Origin: Synechococcus sp. AG-679-B05
GTDB taxonomy: Bacteria; Cyanobacteriota; Cyanobacteriia; PCC-6307; Cyanobiaceae
Length of the DNA: 57,269 bases
Direction of reading: 5' to 3'
Assembly (NCBI GenBank): GCA_003210795.1
Contig: QCUJ01000008.1
Span: forward strand, 1 to 57,269
Below the pieces are notes generated by a model. That model had not been told where the DNA came from. It searched no databases and was given only the letters and a program-made list of their open reading frames with translations. Positions 18,356-26,927 of this stretch are shown here, in pieces. The position numbers and the translations under genes were made by a program. Position 1 is the first letter of the stretch; the number at the start of each line of letters is the position of its first letter.

Positions 18356-19177
18356 ATGACATTCAACATTCAATTTGATCCAGAACTGGGACTCCTGGAG
18401 GTGTTACCAGGCAGCCCCAACATTCCCGCAGGCAGCTTCAAACAAAGGGATGACATTCAGACGGTCACCTTCTCAGACGACCTGGAAAACATCGATTCCA
18501 ACGCCTTTGCTTCTTGCAGAAACCTGACAACCCTGAATCTGCCTGATTCACTGAGCAGCATCGGGAAGGAGGCGTTCTATGCCAATTTCTCATTGCAGAG
18601 ACTGGTCCTCCCCAATGGGGTGGTGTCCATCGATGACTACGCCTTTCAGTACGGCCGCAGCCTGCAATCTGTCCACATCGGTGAGGCTGTCACCAGCATC
18701 GGGAAGCGATCTTTCTCAAATGGGTGGGTGCTGAGCGACCTGCAACTAGGGGATTCGCTGACGACCATCGGCGAAAAGGCCTTTTATCGCAGCCCACAAC
18801 TCCGTGAGGTCAGCATCCCTGACTCGGTGATCCGAATAGGTCACGACGCCTTTGCCGGAACCGGAATCACAACCGTGGTGCTGCCGAGCCACTTCTCGGA
18901 CAATCCACCCACCGAAGTCTTTGAGCCCGGCACTGTCTTCATCTACAGGAACGAGGAATCCATCGATTCTGGTGAACTCACCAATTCAGGCTGGCAATCG
19001 CAGAGCAATTCGGGCCTCTGGACCAAAGAGGCCGATCGACTGGATTCTTCAGAAGCGGGGCAGACCATCTCCTGGAAGATTGCTGATCAGCAGAAGGTCG
19101 ACACTCTGCAGGGAGGCGACAGTTTGATCGTTGAGGGGGCAAACAGGCCCGCTCTCACTAACGCTGGAAGCCTATAG
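18356..19177 (+). CDS. BspA-type leucine-rich repeat protein, 5' part of an interrupted gene
   Basis: A 273-residue frame with at least five LRR_5 (BspA-type) repeats between about 33 and 180: each has the pattern I/L-x-A-F, several residues, L-x-x-L/V-x-L-P-x-x-V/L-x-x-I (for example IDSNAFASCRNLTTLNLPDS and IGKEAFYANFSLQRLVLPNG). There is no classical signal peptide. The frame ends at a TAG that is directly followed, in the same frame, by an ATG and another 139 codons of matching style. This looks like one gene of about 413 codons split by a single amber codon. Confidence 0.75.
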   Translation: MTFNIQFDPELGLLEVLPGSPNIPAGSFKQRDDIQTVTFSDDLENIDSNAFASCRNLTTLNLPDSLSSIGKEAFYANFSLQRLVLPNGVVSIDDYAFQYGRSLQSVHIGEAVTSIGKRSFSNGWVLSDLQLGDSLTTIGEKAFYRSPQLREVSIPDSVIRIGHDAFAGTGITTVVLPSHFSDNPPTEVFEPGTVFIYRNEESIDSGELTNSGWQSQSNSGLWTKEADRLDSSEAGQTISWKIADQQKVDTLQGGDSLIVEGANRPALTNAGSL

Positions 19178-19597
19178 ATGAACCGTGGCAAGGATCGTCT
19201 CAGTTTCAGTGTTAACGGCCATACAACGGCACTGGTCAATGAGGGGACGATCAACATGGGCAAAGGTTGCGATCAGATCGACCTTGTGACGGGATTGCTG
19301 GCTGGCGAAGGCAAGATCAAGCTCGGTCCAGGCAACGACCTGTTCTCCGACTTCGGCCAACAGGGCATGCTGAATGGAGACAAGGGGACTGATCAACTGA
19401 GGCTGCCAACGGGTCGCTACGAGCTGCGTCCTGAAGGAAAGCGCTGGCGCATCACCCGAGACGAACGGACCATGGTGATCAGCAACATCGAGACCATTGG
19501 CAGTCAGCAGACTCCCGAAGGCAGCCTGCTCAGGGTCAAAGACTTGGATCAGCCGTCCACCCTCATCATCGATGAAAGCGGCATCAGCTTGACCTGA
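19178..19597 (+). CDS. RTX-like C-terminal part of the interrupted LRR gene
   Basis: A 139-residue continuation in the same frame as the LRR gene, beginning at the base after its TAG. It contains repeats resembling the calcium-binding RTX pattern (KLGPGNDLFSDFG, LNGDKGTDQLRLP) and then a beta-rich domain common at the end of secreted cyanobacterial proteins. Since RTX-like ends are type I secretion substrates, the intact ancestral product was probably exported without a signal peptide. Whether this half is translated on its own is unclear; no ribosome site is obvious. Confidence 0.6.
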   Translation: MNRGKDRLSFSVNGHTTALVNEGTINMGKGCDQIDLVTGLLAGEGKIKLGPGNDLFSDFGQQGMLNGDKGTDQLRLPTGRYELRPEGKRWRITRDERTMVISNIETIGSQQTPEGSLLRVKDLDQPSTLIIDESGISLT

Positions 19598-19603
19598 ATC
19601 AAC

Positions 19604-19807
19604 TTAGGCCTCGTCCCATTTCTTCTTGCCATCCAGCAAGTCCATCAGCTCCTGCAGCTTTGCGTTGGTCTCCCGCACGTCTGCAGCATCCGGCATGGTG
19701 CTTTCTTCAGCCACAACGGCGTAGTGGTCGCGGCACATGTTGCGCAGTTCCTGCAGGCGCTTCTTCACGATGGCCTTCTTTTCAGCTGCGGTCGCCACGG
19801 AGCGCAC
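19604..19807 (-). CDS. Small helical conserved protein, unknown
   Basis: A 67-residue, fully charged helical protein: EKKAIVKKRLQELRNMCRDH in the middle and ETNAKLQELMDLLDGKKKW at the end, suggesting a coiled coil or helical hairpin. The start is the GTG at 19807, with AGGA a few bases upstream on the minus strand. It is of a type seen in marine Synechococcus and Prochlorococcus without a known role. It converges with the split LRR gene, whose stop lies six bases away. Confidence 0.7.
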   Translation of the reverse strand: MRSVATAAEKKAIVKKRLQELRNMCRDHYAVVAEESTMPDAADVRETNAKLQELMDLLDGKKKWDEA

Positions 19808-19847
19808 GTCCTAAAAACTGTGAACCATTTTGCTATGCCGCCGGCAA

Positions 19848-20075
19848 TCAGAAGTATTGCCAGGGGCCTGAGGCATCCAAATCGTTCGGTGGAGCATGAA
19901 TGTCGTCCGGTTCTTCCGTGGTGACTCGCCAGGCAGGAACACGGGCATCTCGATAGCCGGGATGCTGAATCAACACTCCCAACGCGGCATCTGTTGTGGC
20001 CTGAAAACCACCCACCCAGTGGCTGGACTCATTCAGCCCACCCCTGAACCAGACCCAGCAACGCTCCTTTCGCAT
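19848..20075 (-). CDS. Small conserved protein, unknown
   Basis: A 75-residue soluble protein starting MRKERCWVWFRGGLNESSHW, with GVLIQHPGYRDARVPAWRV and TTEEPDDIHAPPNDLD. The many aromatic residues and the conserved-looking PAWRVTTEEPDD block resemble short hypothetical proteins of marine picocyanobacteria. It lies 40 bases upstream of the neighbouring helical-protein gene on the same strand, so the two may be co-transcribed. I cannot give a function. Confidence 0.65.
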   Translation of the reverse strand: MRKERCWVWFRGGLNESSHWVGGFQATTDAALGVLIQHPGYRDARVPAWRVTTEEPDDIHAPPNDLDASGPWQYF

Positions 20076-20179
20076 GCGGTGATTCTGACGGATTCCTCCC
20101 TTGAGCCAGACCGAAAAGGCGCTTAGGTTCTTAGAAGATCCAAAAATGCAAGGGTTTGTCAGAGAACTGGCAAGTAGTG

Positions 20180-20392
20180 ATGCGTTGCATCGCCAGCGCT
20201 TTGTTCCTGCTGGCCCATGGTCTGCTTGTGCTCGAGCACATCACCATCGGCACCGCTCTTCATGGAATTGCCGAGTTGTTCCTGGCTCCCTGGGCGGTGC
20301 GACACCGTGCTTGGGACATCATTGTGATTGGACTGATCTTCTGTGTGTTCGATCTCTGGGGGACACTGCGACTGCTCAACGGCGTGGCCTAA
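20180..20392 (+). CDS. Small two-span membrane protein, unknown
   Basis: A 70-residue protein with a hydrophobic segment at about 4-20 (IASALFLLAHGLLVLEH) and another at about 48-65 (WDIIVIGLIFCVFDLWG), joined by ELFLAPWAVRHRA. I prefer the ATG at 20180; a TTG at 20156 would add eight polar residues before the first helix. It has the look of a small cyanobacterial inner-membrane protein, and no family name comes to mind. Confidence 0.6.
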   Translation: MRCIASALFLLAHGLLVLEHITIGTALHGIAELFLAPWAVRHRAWDIIVIGLIFCVFDLWGTLRLLNGVA

Positions 20393-20465
20393 CCCCCCAA
20401 TCGCTGAATCCAGAACCCGGCCACCTGCCAGCCGGACCAGAGAAAGATCGCTAGAAAAACCCAGT

Positions 20466-20702
20466 TCAACCAGGCTGGACGTCGGTCGTTTTCGAACACC
20501 AGGCAGAGGATCGGAAGGAAACACCGGCTCCGCCGGCTCGCTTTAGATCATGCATCCCCTCGAGCTGGTTGTACACCGCGAGTAACTGGCGTCGCAGGTG
20601 ATCGCTGGAGGGGAGATCAGAGAGGATTTTCAAGGCATCCTCCAACGAACGTTTGGCCTCGATCAGAACGCGGCAATCGGTACTGCCTGCTTCAACGGTC
20701 AT
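20466..20702 (-). CDS. Small protein, unknown
   Basis: A 78-residue frame from an ATG at 20702 (a longer reading starts at 20726). Residues 1-50 are helical (IEAKRSLEDALKILSDLPSS, LLAVYNQLEGMHDLKR). The last 25 (AGGAGVSFRSSAWCSKTTDV) look non-native. In the next frame downstream, opposite 20396-20530, one can read FLPILCLVFENDRRPAWLNW then VFLAIFLWSGWQVAGFW, a plausible small two-helix membrane protein lacking a normal start. The two might be separate genes or one shifted frame. Confidence 0.45.
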   Translation of the reverse strand: MTVEAGSTDCRVLIEAKRSLEDALKILSDLPSSDHLRRQLLAVYNQLEGMHDLKRAGGAGVSFRSSAWCSKTTDVQPG

Positions 20703-20816
20703 CGCATCATCGAGCTCTGACTCCATTCAGCCCTGAGCAGACAGCCGCTGTTGTGTTGGACGTCACCAAGACGCCATTTCTCAGCGAGCATTCAGGTTTT
20801 GCAGGGTTTGATGGCT

Positions 20817-22070
20817 TCAGCCGACCTTCCGCTGCAATGCCGGAAGCCGCAGGCTGCTGATCCAGGACAGCAACACCAGCAGAGACGACGCCCACAGACA
20901 GGCCTGCATGCCTTCGGTCTCCGACCGTCCCAACATGAATACCGCGCCGGACAGCAAGGTCCCTGCAAGACGGCCTGCGGCGTTGGCCATGTAATAGAAC
21001 CCCACATCAAGGCTCACGCTCTGGGCATCGGCGTAGGCCAGCACCATGTAGGAGTGGATGGAGGAGTTCATGGCAAACACCACCCCGAAGGCGGCAAGGC
21101 CGGCGGTGATAGCAACCGCCACATCAGCCTCCCGCCAAAGCGCCATTGCGATCAGGGCAGGGATCGCCGTGAGCAGAGCGCTCCAGAACTGAACGGCGGA
21201 CACTCCAGGGGACGTTGTCTGCCCCCAAAGTCTGCGCAAGCCGGGTGCTGAGCCCTGAACAATGCCGTAACCGATCACCCAGAGACCGAGAAAGCCACCG
21301 ATTTCCCAGAAGCTCCAACCCAACGCGGCCTCCAGAAACACCGGCAAGGCGACAACGAACCAGACATCGCGTGCACCAAACAGAAAGAAGCGCGCCAGAG
21401 ACAGCACATTGATGCCCTGGGATTTGGAGAACAGGGAGGCAATCGCCGGTTTCGACGTCATCTTTCCGATCTCGCCCGGCAGCACCAGCGTCAGCAGAAA
21501 GGCCAGAGCAAGGCCCGCCGCCATCCAGCCCACCGCAGCGTTGAAGCCAAAAGCGGTGAGCAGCACTCCCCCCAAGAAGAAGCCAACTCCCTTGAGGGCG
21601 TTCTTGGACCCCGTCAGGATCGCCACCCATTTGAACAGCTGCTTCTGCCCCTGCTGCTGATCATCAGGCGTTTCAGGCACCACCGTTTTGATGGCGCTCT
21701 TGGCACTCATCTTGTTGAGGTCTTTGGCGATGCCACTGATCGCCTGTGCCGCCATCACGTAAACCACGCTGAACAGCTTCGGCCAACCTGCCGCGACGGG
21801 AATCAGCATCAGCAGCGCAAGGATCTGCAGCAGCGTGCCCACCCAGAGGGTGAGCCGAAGCCCGTAGCGGGCACCGATCCAACCGCCGTACAGGTTGGTG
21901 ACCACCCCGAAGAACTCGTAAAAGAGAAACAGAAGGGCGATCTCGAGGGTGGTGTAGCCGAGCTGGTGGAAATGGAAAACCACCAGCATCCGCAGGGCAC
22001 CGTCGGTGAGGGTGAAGGCCCAGTAGTTAGCCGTGACGATGCCGTACTGCTGGAGAGCTGAAAGCTTCAT
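20817..22070 (-). CDS. arsJ: MFS transporter of the ArsJ organoarsenical efflux family
   Basis: A 417-residue major facilitator with about twelve hydrophobic segments. The N-terminus ([20 protein letters not shown]) and the block [19 protein letters not shown] are characteristic of ArsJ, which exports 1-arseno-3-phosphoglycerate made by an arsenate-using GAPDH. The GAPDH gene lies directly upstream on the same strand, with its TGA overlapping this ATG by four bases, as expected for translational coupling. The pair forms an arsenate resistance pathway. The GAPDH is truncated here, so the transporter may lack its substrate source. Confidence 0.9.
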   Translation of the reverse strand: MKLSALQQYGIVTANYWAFTLTDGALRMLVVFHFHQLGYTTLEIALLFLFYEFFGVVTNLYGGWIGARYGLRLTLWVGTLLQILALLMLIPVAAGWPKLFSVVYVMAAQAISGIAKDLNKMSAKSAIKTVVPETPDDQQQGQKQLFKWVAILTGSKNALKGVGFFLGGVLLTAFGFNAAVGWMAAGLALAFLLTLVLPGEIGKMTSKPAIASLFSKSQGINVLSLARFFLFGARDVWFVVALPVFLEAALGWSFWEIGGFLGLWVIGYGIVQGSAPGLRRLWGQTTSPGVSAVQFWSALLTAIPALIAMALWREADVAVAITAGLAAFGVVFAMNSSIHSYMVLAYADAQSVSLDVGFYYMANAAGRLAGTLLSGAVFMLGRSETEGMQACLWASSLLVLLSWISSLRLPALQRKVG

Positions 22071-22966
22071 CCCTCGAGTCTGACCACGTGGCAGACCAGA
22101 TCAGCCATGCGGCAGCTGTAGCCCCATTCGTTGTCGTACCAGGCGAACACCTTCAGCTGGGTGCCATCCACCACCATCGTCGACAAGGCATCGACGATCG
22201 AACTGCGGTTGTCGTTGGTGTAGTCGCAAGACACCAAAGGGCGTTCCTCATAGCCAAGGATTCCCTGCAGCGGCCCATCCGCCGCGGCCTTGAAGGCAGC
22301 GTTCACCTGCTCCACCGTGACGCTTTGTTTGAGCTCAAACACCGCATCGGTGAGCGATCCATTCAGCAATGGCACCCTCACGGCATGGCCGTTGAGATTG
22401 CCCTTCAGCTCGGGGAAGATCATGGCAATCGCCTTGGCTGAACCCGTGGTCGTGGGAATCAGAGACGTGAGGCCGGAGCGGGCCCGACGCAGATCGCTTT
22501 TGAAGGAATCGATCGGCACCTGGGTATTGGTGATGTCGTGAATGGTGGTGATCAGGCCGTGGTCGATGCCGAAGTTTTCGTGCACCACCTTCACCACCGG
22601 CGCCAGGCAGTTGGTGGTGCAGGAGGCGGCTGTGACCAGCTTGTGCCGCGCCGGTTCATAGAGCTGCTGATTGATGCCGTAGACGATGTTGAGCGCTTCC
22701 TCACCGGCGACGACTCCCTTCACAGGGCAAGCCACCACCACACGCTTCAAGCCAACCTGATCGAAGTAGGGGTTGAGGGTCTCCGGTGTTTTGATCGTGC
22801 CACTGGCCTCCAGCACCATCTCCACACCGCGTTCACCCCAGAGCACGACGGCGGGATCCTTCTCCGAGGACCAGGTCAGAGCGGAACCCTCCACGCTGAA
22901 GCCAACGGAGCTGCTGGCGATGTTCCGATCCCAGCGACCGTGGACAGCAGATGTTGTCAATGCCAT
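22067..22966 (-). CDS. ArsJ-associated glyceraldehyde-3-phosphate dehydrogenase, N-terminally truncated
   Basis: A 299-residue GAPDH with the catalytic ASCTTNC motif (Cys), the HDITNTQ loop, and the C-terminal [12 protein letters not shown]. In arsenate detoxification this enzyme makes 1-arseno-3-phosphoglycerate for export by ArsJ. The family normally begins with about 45-50 residues carrying the NAD-binding GFGRIGR motif; here the chain starts at [11 protein letters not shown], with that whole piece missing. The base region upstream is occupied by the divergent methyltransferase gene, so a deletion rather than a shifted start is likely. The protein probably cannot bind NAD normally. Confidence 0.85.
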   Translation of the reverse strand: MALTTSAVHGRWDRNIASSSVGFSVEGSALTWSSEKDPAVVLWGERGVEMVLEASGTIKTPETLNPYFDQVGLKRVVVACPVKGVVAGEEALNIVYGINQQLYEPARHKLVTAASCTTNCLAPVVKVVHENFGIDHGLITTIHDITNTQVPIDSFKSDLRRARSGLTSLIPTTTGSAKAIAMIFPELKGNLNGHAVRVPLLNGSLTDAVFELKQSVTVEQVNAAFKAAADGPLQGILGYEERPLVSCDYTNDNRSSIVDALSTMVVDGTQLKVFAWYDNEWGYSCRMADLVCHVVRLEG

Positions 22967-22989
22967 CACGGTGCTATTCCAAGCCCGAA

Positions 22990-23613
22990 ATGACGATGGA
23001 CCAACGGCTTTTTTTTCCTGCGACGGAACGCAATCGCGGCCCTATCGGAGATCTGCTCAGCCAGCTCTTGCCTGCATCAGGGACCGTGCTGGGACTGGCC
23101 AGCGGCAGTGGTGAACATGCCGTCTGTTTTCAGCAGCGATTCCCACACCTGATCTGGCAGGCCAGCGATCCGGATCCGGACCATCGCGCCAGCATCGACG
23201 CCTGGATCCACCACCAAGGCCTGAGCGATGTCATGCCAGCAGCCCTCAATCTTGATGTTGAGGAACGCCCCTGGCCCCTCCCCCAAACCATCCGGGAGTC
23301 ACTGAAGGCTGTGGTTTGCATCAACCTGGTCCACATCAGTCCCCCCGACTGCACCGCAGCGCTGCTTGAGGAATCAGCGTTGCTGCTCCCCACCGGGTCT
23401 CGCTTGATCATCTACGGCCCTTTCCTGCGAAATGGCCAGCACACCAGTGCCAGCAATGAAGCGTTCGATGCAAGCCTGCGGCAGCGCAATCCTGCCTGGG
23501 GAGTGCGGGATCTGGCCTGGATCGACGAGCTGTTGCTGCCTCTGCCCTTGAAACGGATTGGTTGCCACACCATGCCGGCCAACAACCTCACCCTGGTGAT
23601 CGAACGCGTTTGA
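22990..23613 (+). CDS. DUF938 SAM-dependent methyltransferase
   Basis: A 207-residue protein of the DUF938 family, a class I methyltransferase fold. The opening [20 protein letters not shown] and the SAM-binding [13 protein letters not shown], with the Asp of QASDPD as the second contact, are clear. The rest has HISPPDCT and [15 protein letters not shown], typical of the family, whose substrate is unknown. The start is ATG 22990 or the ATG two codons later. It is divergent from the truncated GAPDH gene, with only about 23 bases between starts. Confidence 0.88.
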   Translation: MTMDQRLFFPATERNRGPIGDLLSQLLPASGTVLGLASGSGEHAVCFQQRFPHLIWQASDPDPDHRASIDAWIHHQGLSDVMPAALNLDVEERPWPLPQTIRESLKAVVCINLVHISPPDCTAALLEESALLLPTGSRLIIYGPFLRNGQHTSASNEAFDASLRQRNPAWGVRDLAWIDELLLPLPLKRIGCHTMPANNLTLVIERV

Positions 23614-23669
23614 TCATTGCCGCGACTGGCGGTTGATCGCACAATCGAACGACCGCAACAGGCGCAACA

Positions 23670-24692
23670 GTGAGTGTTGACATCCTTTTGATCAAGCTGG
23701 TTGTTGGCTTGGGAATCACCCTGGCCACAACGGTCGTACTCCGCAGGTTTCTACCCCGTTTCAGCCGGAGAACGTCGAGTGATTTCGACGATTTCGTGCT
23801 TCGGGCCCTGAGCGATGCGGTCCTTCCTTTCGGAATCGTCGTCACGCTGCTGATCATCAAGACCAATCTCGGTCTACCCAATGATGTGGCGAGGGCTTAC
23901 GACGTCGTCCTGCGAATCGTGGGATCGATTGTCCTCATCCGCTTCATCAACCGTATCGGCATCCGCTTTCTTCAAAGTGTTGCCCGGCGAAGCGACAGCG
24001 ACCTCGAACAACTGTTCAAAAACATCCAGCCCCTCATACGGGCAATCATCTGGATTGTGGGTGCTCTGGTGTTGTTCCAAAGCCTCGGTGTGCAACTGGC
24101 AGCGATCTGGGCCCTCTTGAGCGCTGGCGGCATCGGCGTAGGCCTTGCGCTCAAAGAGCCCGCCCAGGAGCTGTTTGCCTATCTAATGATTCTGCTGGAC
24201 AAGCCTTTCACGGTTGGCCAGTTCATCAATGTTGGTTCCACATTCGCCACGGTTGAAAAAATCGGTGTGCGCTCCACCCATCTGCGCAGCCTGCGAGGCG
24301 AGGCGGTGGTGATGAACAACTCCGCTCTTACACACACCACTCTTCTGAACTTTGCCGATATGGAGAGGCGGCGGATGATCTATTCACTCGGCGTCACTTA
24401 CTCCACCAGCGTGGAACAGATGAAGGCGATTCCAGCATGGGTGGAGCAGATCATTGAAGTGGTCCCAAATACCAGTTTTGATCGCTGCCATTTCACAGAA
24501 TTCGGTGATTCCAGCCTCAATCTCGAGCTCGTTTATTACATCGACACCCGCGACTACACAACAGCTCTCACCGCGCAACAAGCGGTGAATCTCGGAATCA
24601 TGGAGTGCTTTGCCAGAGAAGGAATTGAATTTGCCTTCCCCAGTCGCACTCTCTATCTGGAGAGTGATTCACTGGCGGGCAAGCTCTCCTGA
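23670..24692 (+). CDS. Small-conductance mechanosensitive channel (MscS family)
   Basis: A 340-residue channel that opens under membrane tension and relieves osmotic downshock. Three or four N-terminal transmembrane segments span about 5-160, the pore-lining helix carries GIGVGLALKEPAQELFAYLM (the Gly/Ala pattern of MscS TM3), and the beta domain follows with VEKIGVRSTHLRSLRGEAVVM. The C-terminal alpha/beta domain runs to about 335. The start is the GTG at 23670. It overlaps the end of the zinc-ribbon protein gene on the other strand by 40 bases. Confidence 0.9.
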   Translation: MSVDILLIKLVVGLGITLATTVVLRRFLPRFSRRTSSDFDDFVLRALSDAVLPFGIVVTLLIIKTNLGLPNDVARAYDVVLRIVGSIVLIRFINRIGIRFLQSVARRSDSDLEQLFKNIQPLIRAIIWIVGALVLFQSLGVQLAAIWALLSAGGIGVGLALKEPAQELFAYLMILLDKPFTVGQFINVGSTFATVEKIGVRSTHLRSLRGEAVVMNNSALTHTTLLNFADMERRRMIYSLGVTYSTSVEQMKAIPAWVEQIIEVVPNTSFDRCHFTEFGDSSLNLELVYYIDTRDYTTALTAQQAVNLGIMECFAREGIEFAFPSRTLYLESDSLAGKLS

Positions 24693-24982
24693 GCCGAAGG
24701 CCCGCTGATTCGTTGCATCCACAGGCCACCGCACACCAGCAGAAAACCAAGTCCGGCAGCAACCAATGGAAGCGTCCGCTGGGACCAGCTCCCGGGCAGA
24801 TCGCGGCGGTGATTCAACCAATCCTTTCGACGACAGCTGCTGCAGAGCATCGGAGCATCACCGCCCCCCTTGACTTTGAAGCCGATCCGACCGGGTAGCT
24901 CGATGAGAGCCCCACAGCTGTCGCACTTGAGTGAGAACAGGCTCATGAACGCTTCGGCCCCCATCTCCAACGTGGTCGCCAT
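24653..24982 (-). CDS. Zinc-ribbon membrane protein, unknown
   Basis: A 109-residue protein with two CxxC pairs, CDSCG at about 20 and CSSC at about 47, spaced to bind one Zn2+, then one hydrophobic helix at about 70-90 (LPLVAAGLGFLLVCGGLWM), and a short Ser-rich tail. The start is taken as the ATG at 24982, preceded by AGGAGAGG on the minus strand; an ATG at 24946 would start just before the zinc ribbon. The family and role are unknown. Its 3' end overlaps the MscS gene. Confidence 0.65.
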   Translation of the reverse strand: MATTLEMGAEAFMSLFSLKCDSCGALIELPGRIGFKVKGGGDAPMLCSSCRRKDWLNHRRDLPGSWSQRTLPLVAAGLGFLLVCGGLWMQRISGPSAQESLPASESLSR

Positions 24983-25058
24983 CCTCTCCTGATTTCCACA
25001 CCAAGCGTCTCGATCCGTGAGCTGAAATCGGTCTGGCAGGATCTGATCAGCCTTGCTG

Positions 25059-25319
25059 GTGACCGTGCCGCGTTTTCAAGCCCGCGTCCTCGTGCGCCTG
25101 CGCCCCTCCGTGCTTGATCCCGCTGGTGAGGCGGCCCGAGGTGCTGCAGCCCGTTTAGGGGTGGAGGGCATCAGCAAACTGCGAATCGGCAAAGCCGTTG
25201 AATTGGAAATCGAGGCCGCCGATGCGGCGGAGGCCAGAAGCCGGATCGAACTGCTTAGCGATCGCTTGTTCGCCAATCCAGTGATCGAGGACTGGTCTCT
25301 TGAACTGCTGGACTCATGA
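25059..25319 (+). CDS. purS: Phosphoribosylformylglycinamidine synthase, PurS subunit
   Basis: PurS is the small dimeric subunit of the three-part FGAM synthase (PurL-PurQ-PurS) of purine biosynthesis. The 86-residue chain has [20 protein letters not shown], the [11 protein letters not shown] strand, and [15 protein letters not shown] at its end, all family hallmarks. Its TGA overlaps the purQ ATG by four bases. GTG codons at 25059 and 25065 and a TTG at 25053 are possible starts. purL is not in the window. Confidence 0.92.
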   Translation: MTVPRFQARVLVRLRPSVLDPAGEAARGAAARLGVEGISKLRIGKAVELEIEAADAAEARSRIELLSDRLFANPVIEDWSLELLDS

Positions 25320-25969
25320 GCATTGGTGTCATCGTCTTTCCCGGCTCCAATTGCGATCGGGATGTGCTTTGGGCCACCCAGGGATGCCTAGGGCTTCCCA
25401 CGCGCCGGATCTGGCATGAGGAAACCGATCTGAGCGGTTTAGACGCCGTCGTGTTGCCTGGAGGCTTCAGCTATGGCGACTATCTGCGCTGCGGCGCCAT
25501 CGCCCGCTTCGCACCAGCTCTCCGCTCCCTGGTTGAGTTCACTGCACAGGGAGGTCGGGTTCTGGGGATTTGCAACGGTTTTCAGGTGCTCACGGAACTG
25601 GGACTGCTTCCTGGGGCTCTCACCCGCAACCGCGATCTGCATTTCATCTGTGAAGACGTGAATCTGACGGTGGTCAGCGCCCGTACAACCTGGTTGCAGA
25701 ACTACAGCGCCAAGGGGCATCTGACTTTGCCGATCGCCCACGGGGAAGGCCGGTATCAATGCAGCGAAGACACTCTCAAGCAATTGCAGGACGACGATGC
25801 CATTGCCCTCCGTTACGGGAACAACCCCAACGGCTCAGTCGATGACATCGCCGGTATCACCAACCCCAAAGGCAATGTTCTTGGGCTGATGCCCCACCCG
25901 GAGCGGGCCTGCGATCCAGCGACCGGAGGCGTTGAAGGACGCGCCATGCTGCAGGCGCTGCTGAATTGA
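25316..25969 (+). CDS. purQ: Phosphoribosylformylglycinamidine synthase, glutaminase subunit PurQ
   Basis: PurQ hydrolyses glutamine and passes ammonia to PurL for FGAM synthesis. It is a 217-residue class I amidotransferase: [15 protein letters not shown] at the start, the nucleophile Cys in GICNGFQVL at about residue 88, and the His-Glu pair in MPHPERA near residue 195. Translation is coupled to purS by an ATGA overlap. The S66 carboxypeptidase gene follows after four bases, which suggests a shared transcript but no functional link. Confidence 0.96.
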   Translation: MSIGVIVFPGSNCDRDVLWATQGCLGLPTRRIWHEETDLSGLDAVVLPGGFSYGDYLRCGAIARFAPALRSLVEFTAQGGRVLGICNGFQVLTELGLLPGALTRNRDLHFICEDVNLTVVSARTTWLQNYSAKGHLTLPIAHGEGRYQCSEDTLKQLQDDDAIALRYGNNPNGSVDDIAGITNPKGNVLGLMPHPERACDPATGGVEGRAMLQALLN

Positions 25970-25973
25970 ACCG

Positions 25974-26927
25974 ATGCTCCGTCGCCGCAAGCTGCTGATT
26001 TCAGGAGCAGCGGTGGCCCTGACGCCTCTGCTGAACAGAATGGCGCTGGCAGCGGCACCTCCCTTGGAGCCGCTGAGACCGGGGGCCCGCATCCGAGCGG
26101 TGAATCCAGGCACCTGGATCGAACCGGAGCTCGACCTCGACACCCTGCTCGCCCGCTTTGCCGCTGAGGGCTGGCGGCTTGAGATTCCAGACAGCGTGAT
26201 GCAGCAGTGGCGCTACTTCTCGGCCACAGACCTCAACAGGGCCGCCGATCTCACGACGGCCTGGCGCGATCCCACTGTGGATGCTGTGTTCTACCTCGGT
26301 GGAGGCTGGGGCGGTGCCCGGGTATTGGAGGCGGGGTTCCGCTTCCCAGCTCGGTCCAAATGGACGCTCGGCTTCTCCGACAGCAGCTCACTGCTGCTGG
26401 CCCAGTGGGCGGCTGGACGTCCTGGGGCAGTGCATGGCTCCTTGGGAGGGTCCGACGAGCATTGGCAGCGCACTGTGAATCTGCTCACTGGCCTACCGGT
26501 GAAGCCACTGCAAGGCAGGGGGCTGCGCCCTGGAATCGGTAGCGGACCGCTGATCGTGACCAACCTCACCGTTGCAACGCACCTGATCGGCACGCCCTGG
26601 CTGCCGTCCCTCAAAGGCGCGGTTCTGGTTCTCGAAGATGTAGGCGAAGCTCCTTATCGAATCGATCGGATGCTCACCCAGTGGCGCAGTGCTGGCCTGC
26701 TGCAGCAACTGGCGGGGGTGGCCTGCGGCCGTTTCACCTGGGCGGAGGACGACATCCTGCCAGGGGATTTCAGCATGGAGGAGATCCTGGAAGAGCGCTT
26801 GGGAGATCTGGGCATTCCCTTGGTTCTGAACCTGCCCCTCGGCCACGGACATCCCAACAGTGCACTGCCACTTGGTGCCATGGCGCAACTGGACGGCCGC
26901 CGGGGCAATCTCAGCCTCATCCGATGA
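25974..26927 (+). CDS. S66-family L,D-carboxypeptidase, exported
   Basis: A 317-residue relative of LdcA, which trims the terminal D-Ala from murein tetrapeptides during cell-wall recycling. The N-terminus MLRRRKLLISGAAVALTPLL is a signal peptide with a possible twin-arginine motif, unlike the cytosolic E. coli enzyme. Family features include the nucleophile Ser region LGFSDSSSLLLAQ, the Glu in LVLEDVGEAPYRIDRML and the final His in PLGHGHPNSALPLG. It overlaps the next gene by an ATGA. Confidence 0.85.
   Translation: MLRRRKLLISGAAVALTPLLNRMALAAAPPLEPLRPGARIRAVNPGTWIEPELDLDTLLARFAAEGWRLEIPDSVMQQWRYFSATDLNRAADLTTAWRDPTVDAVFYLGGGWGGARVLEAGFRFPARSKWTLGFSDSSSLLLAQWAAGRPGAVHGSLGGSDEHWQRTVNLLTGLPVKPLQGRGLRPGIGSGPLIVTNLTVATHLIGTPWLPSLKGAVLVLEDVGEAPYRIDRMLTQWRSAGLLQQLAGVACGRFTWAEDDILPGDFSMEEILEERLGDLGIPLVLNLPLGHGHPNSALPLGAMAQLDGRRGNLSLIR

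Noticed and set aside
22951-22989. Longer start for the DUF938 methyltransferase
   Set aside because: The extra residues ([13 protein letters not shown]) are not like the family, and they overlap the GAPDH start.
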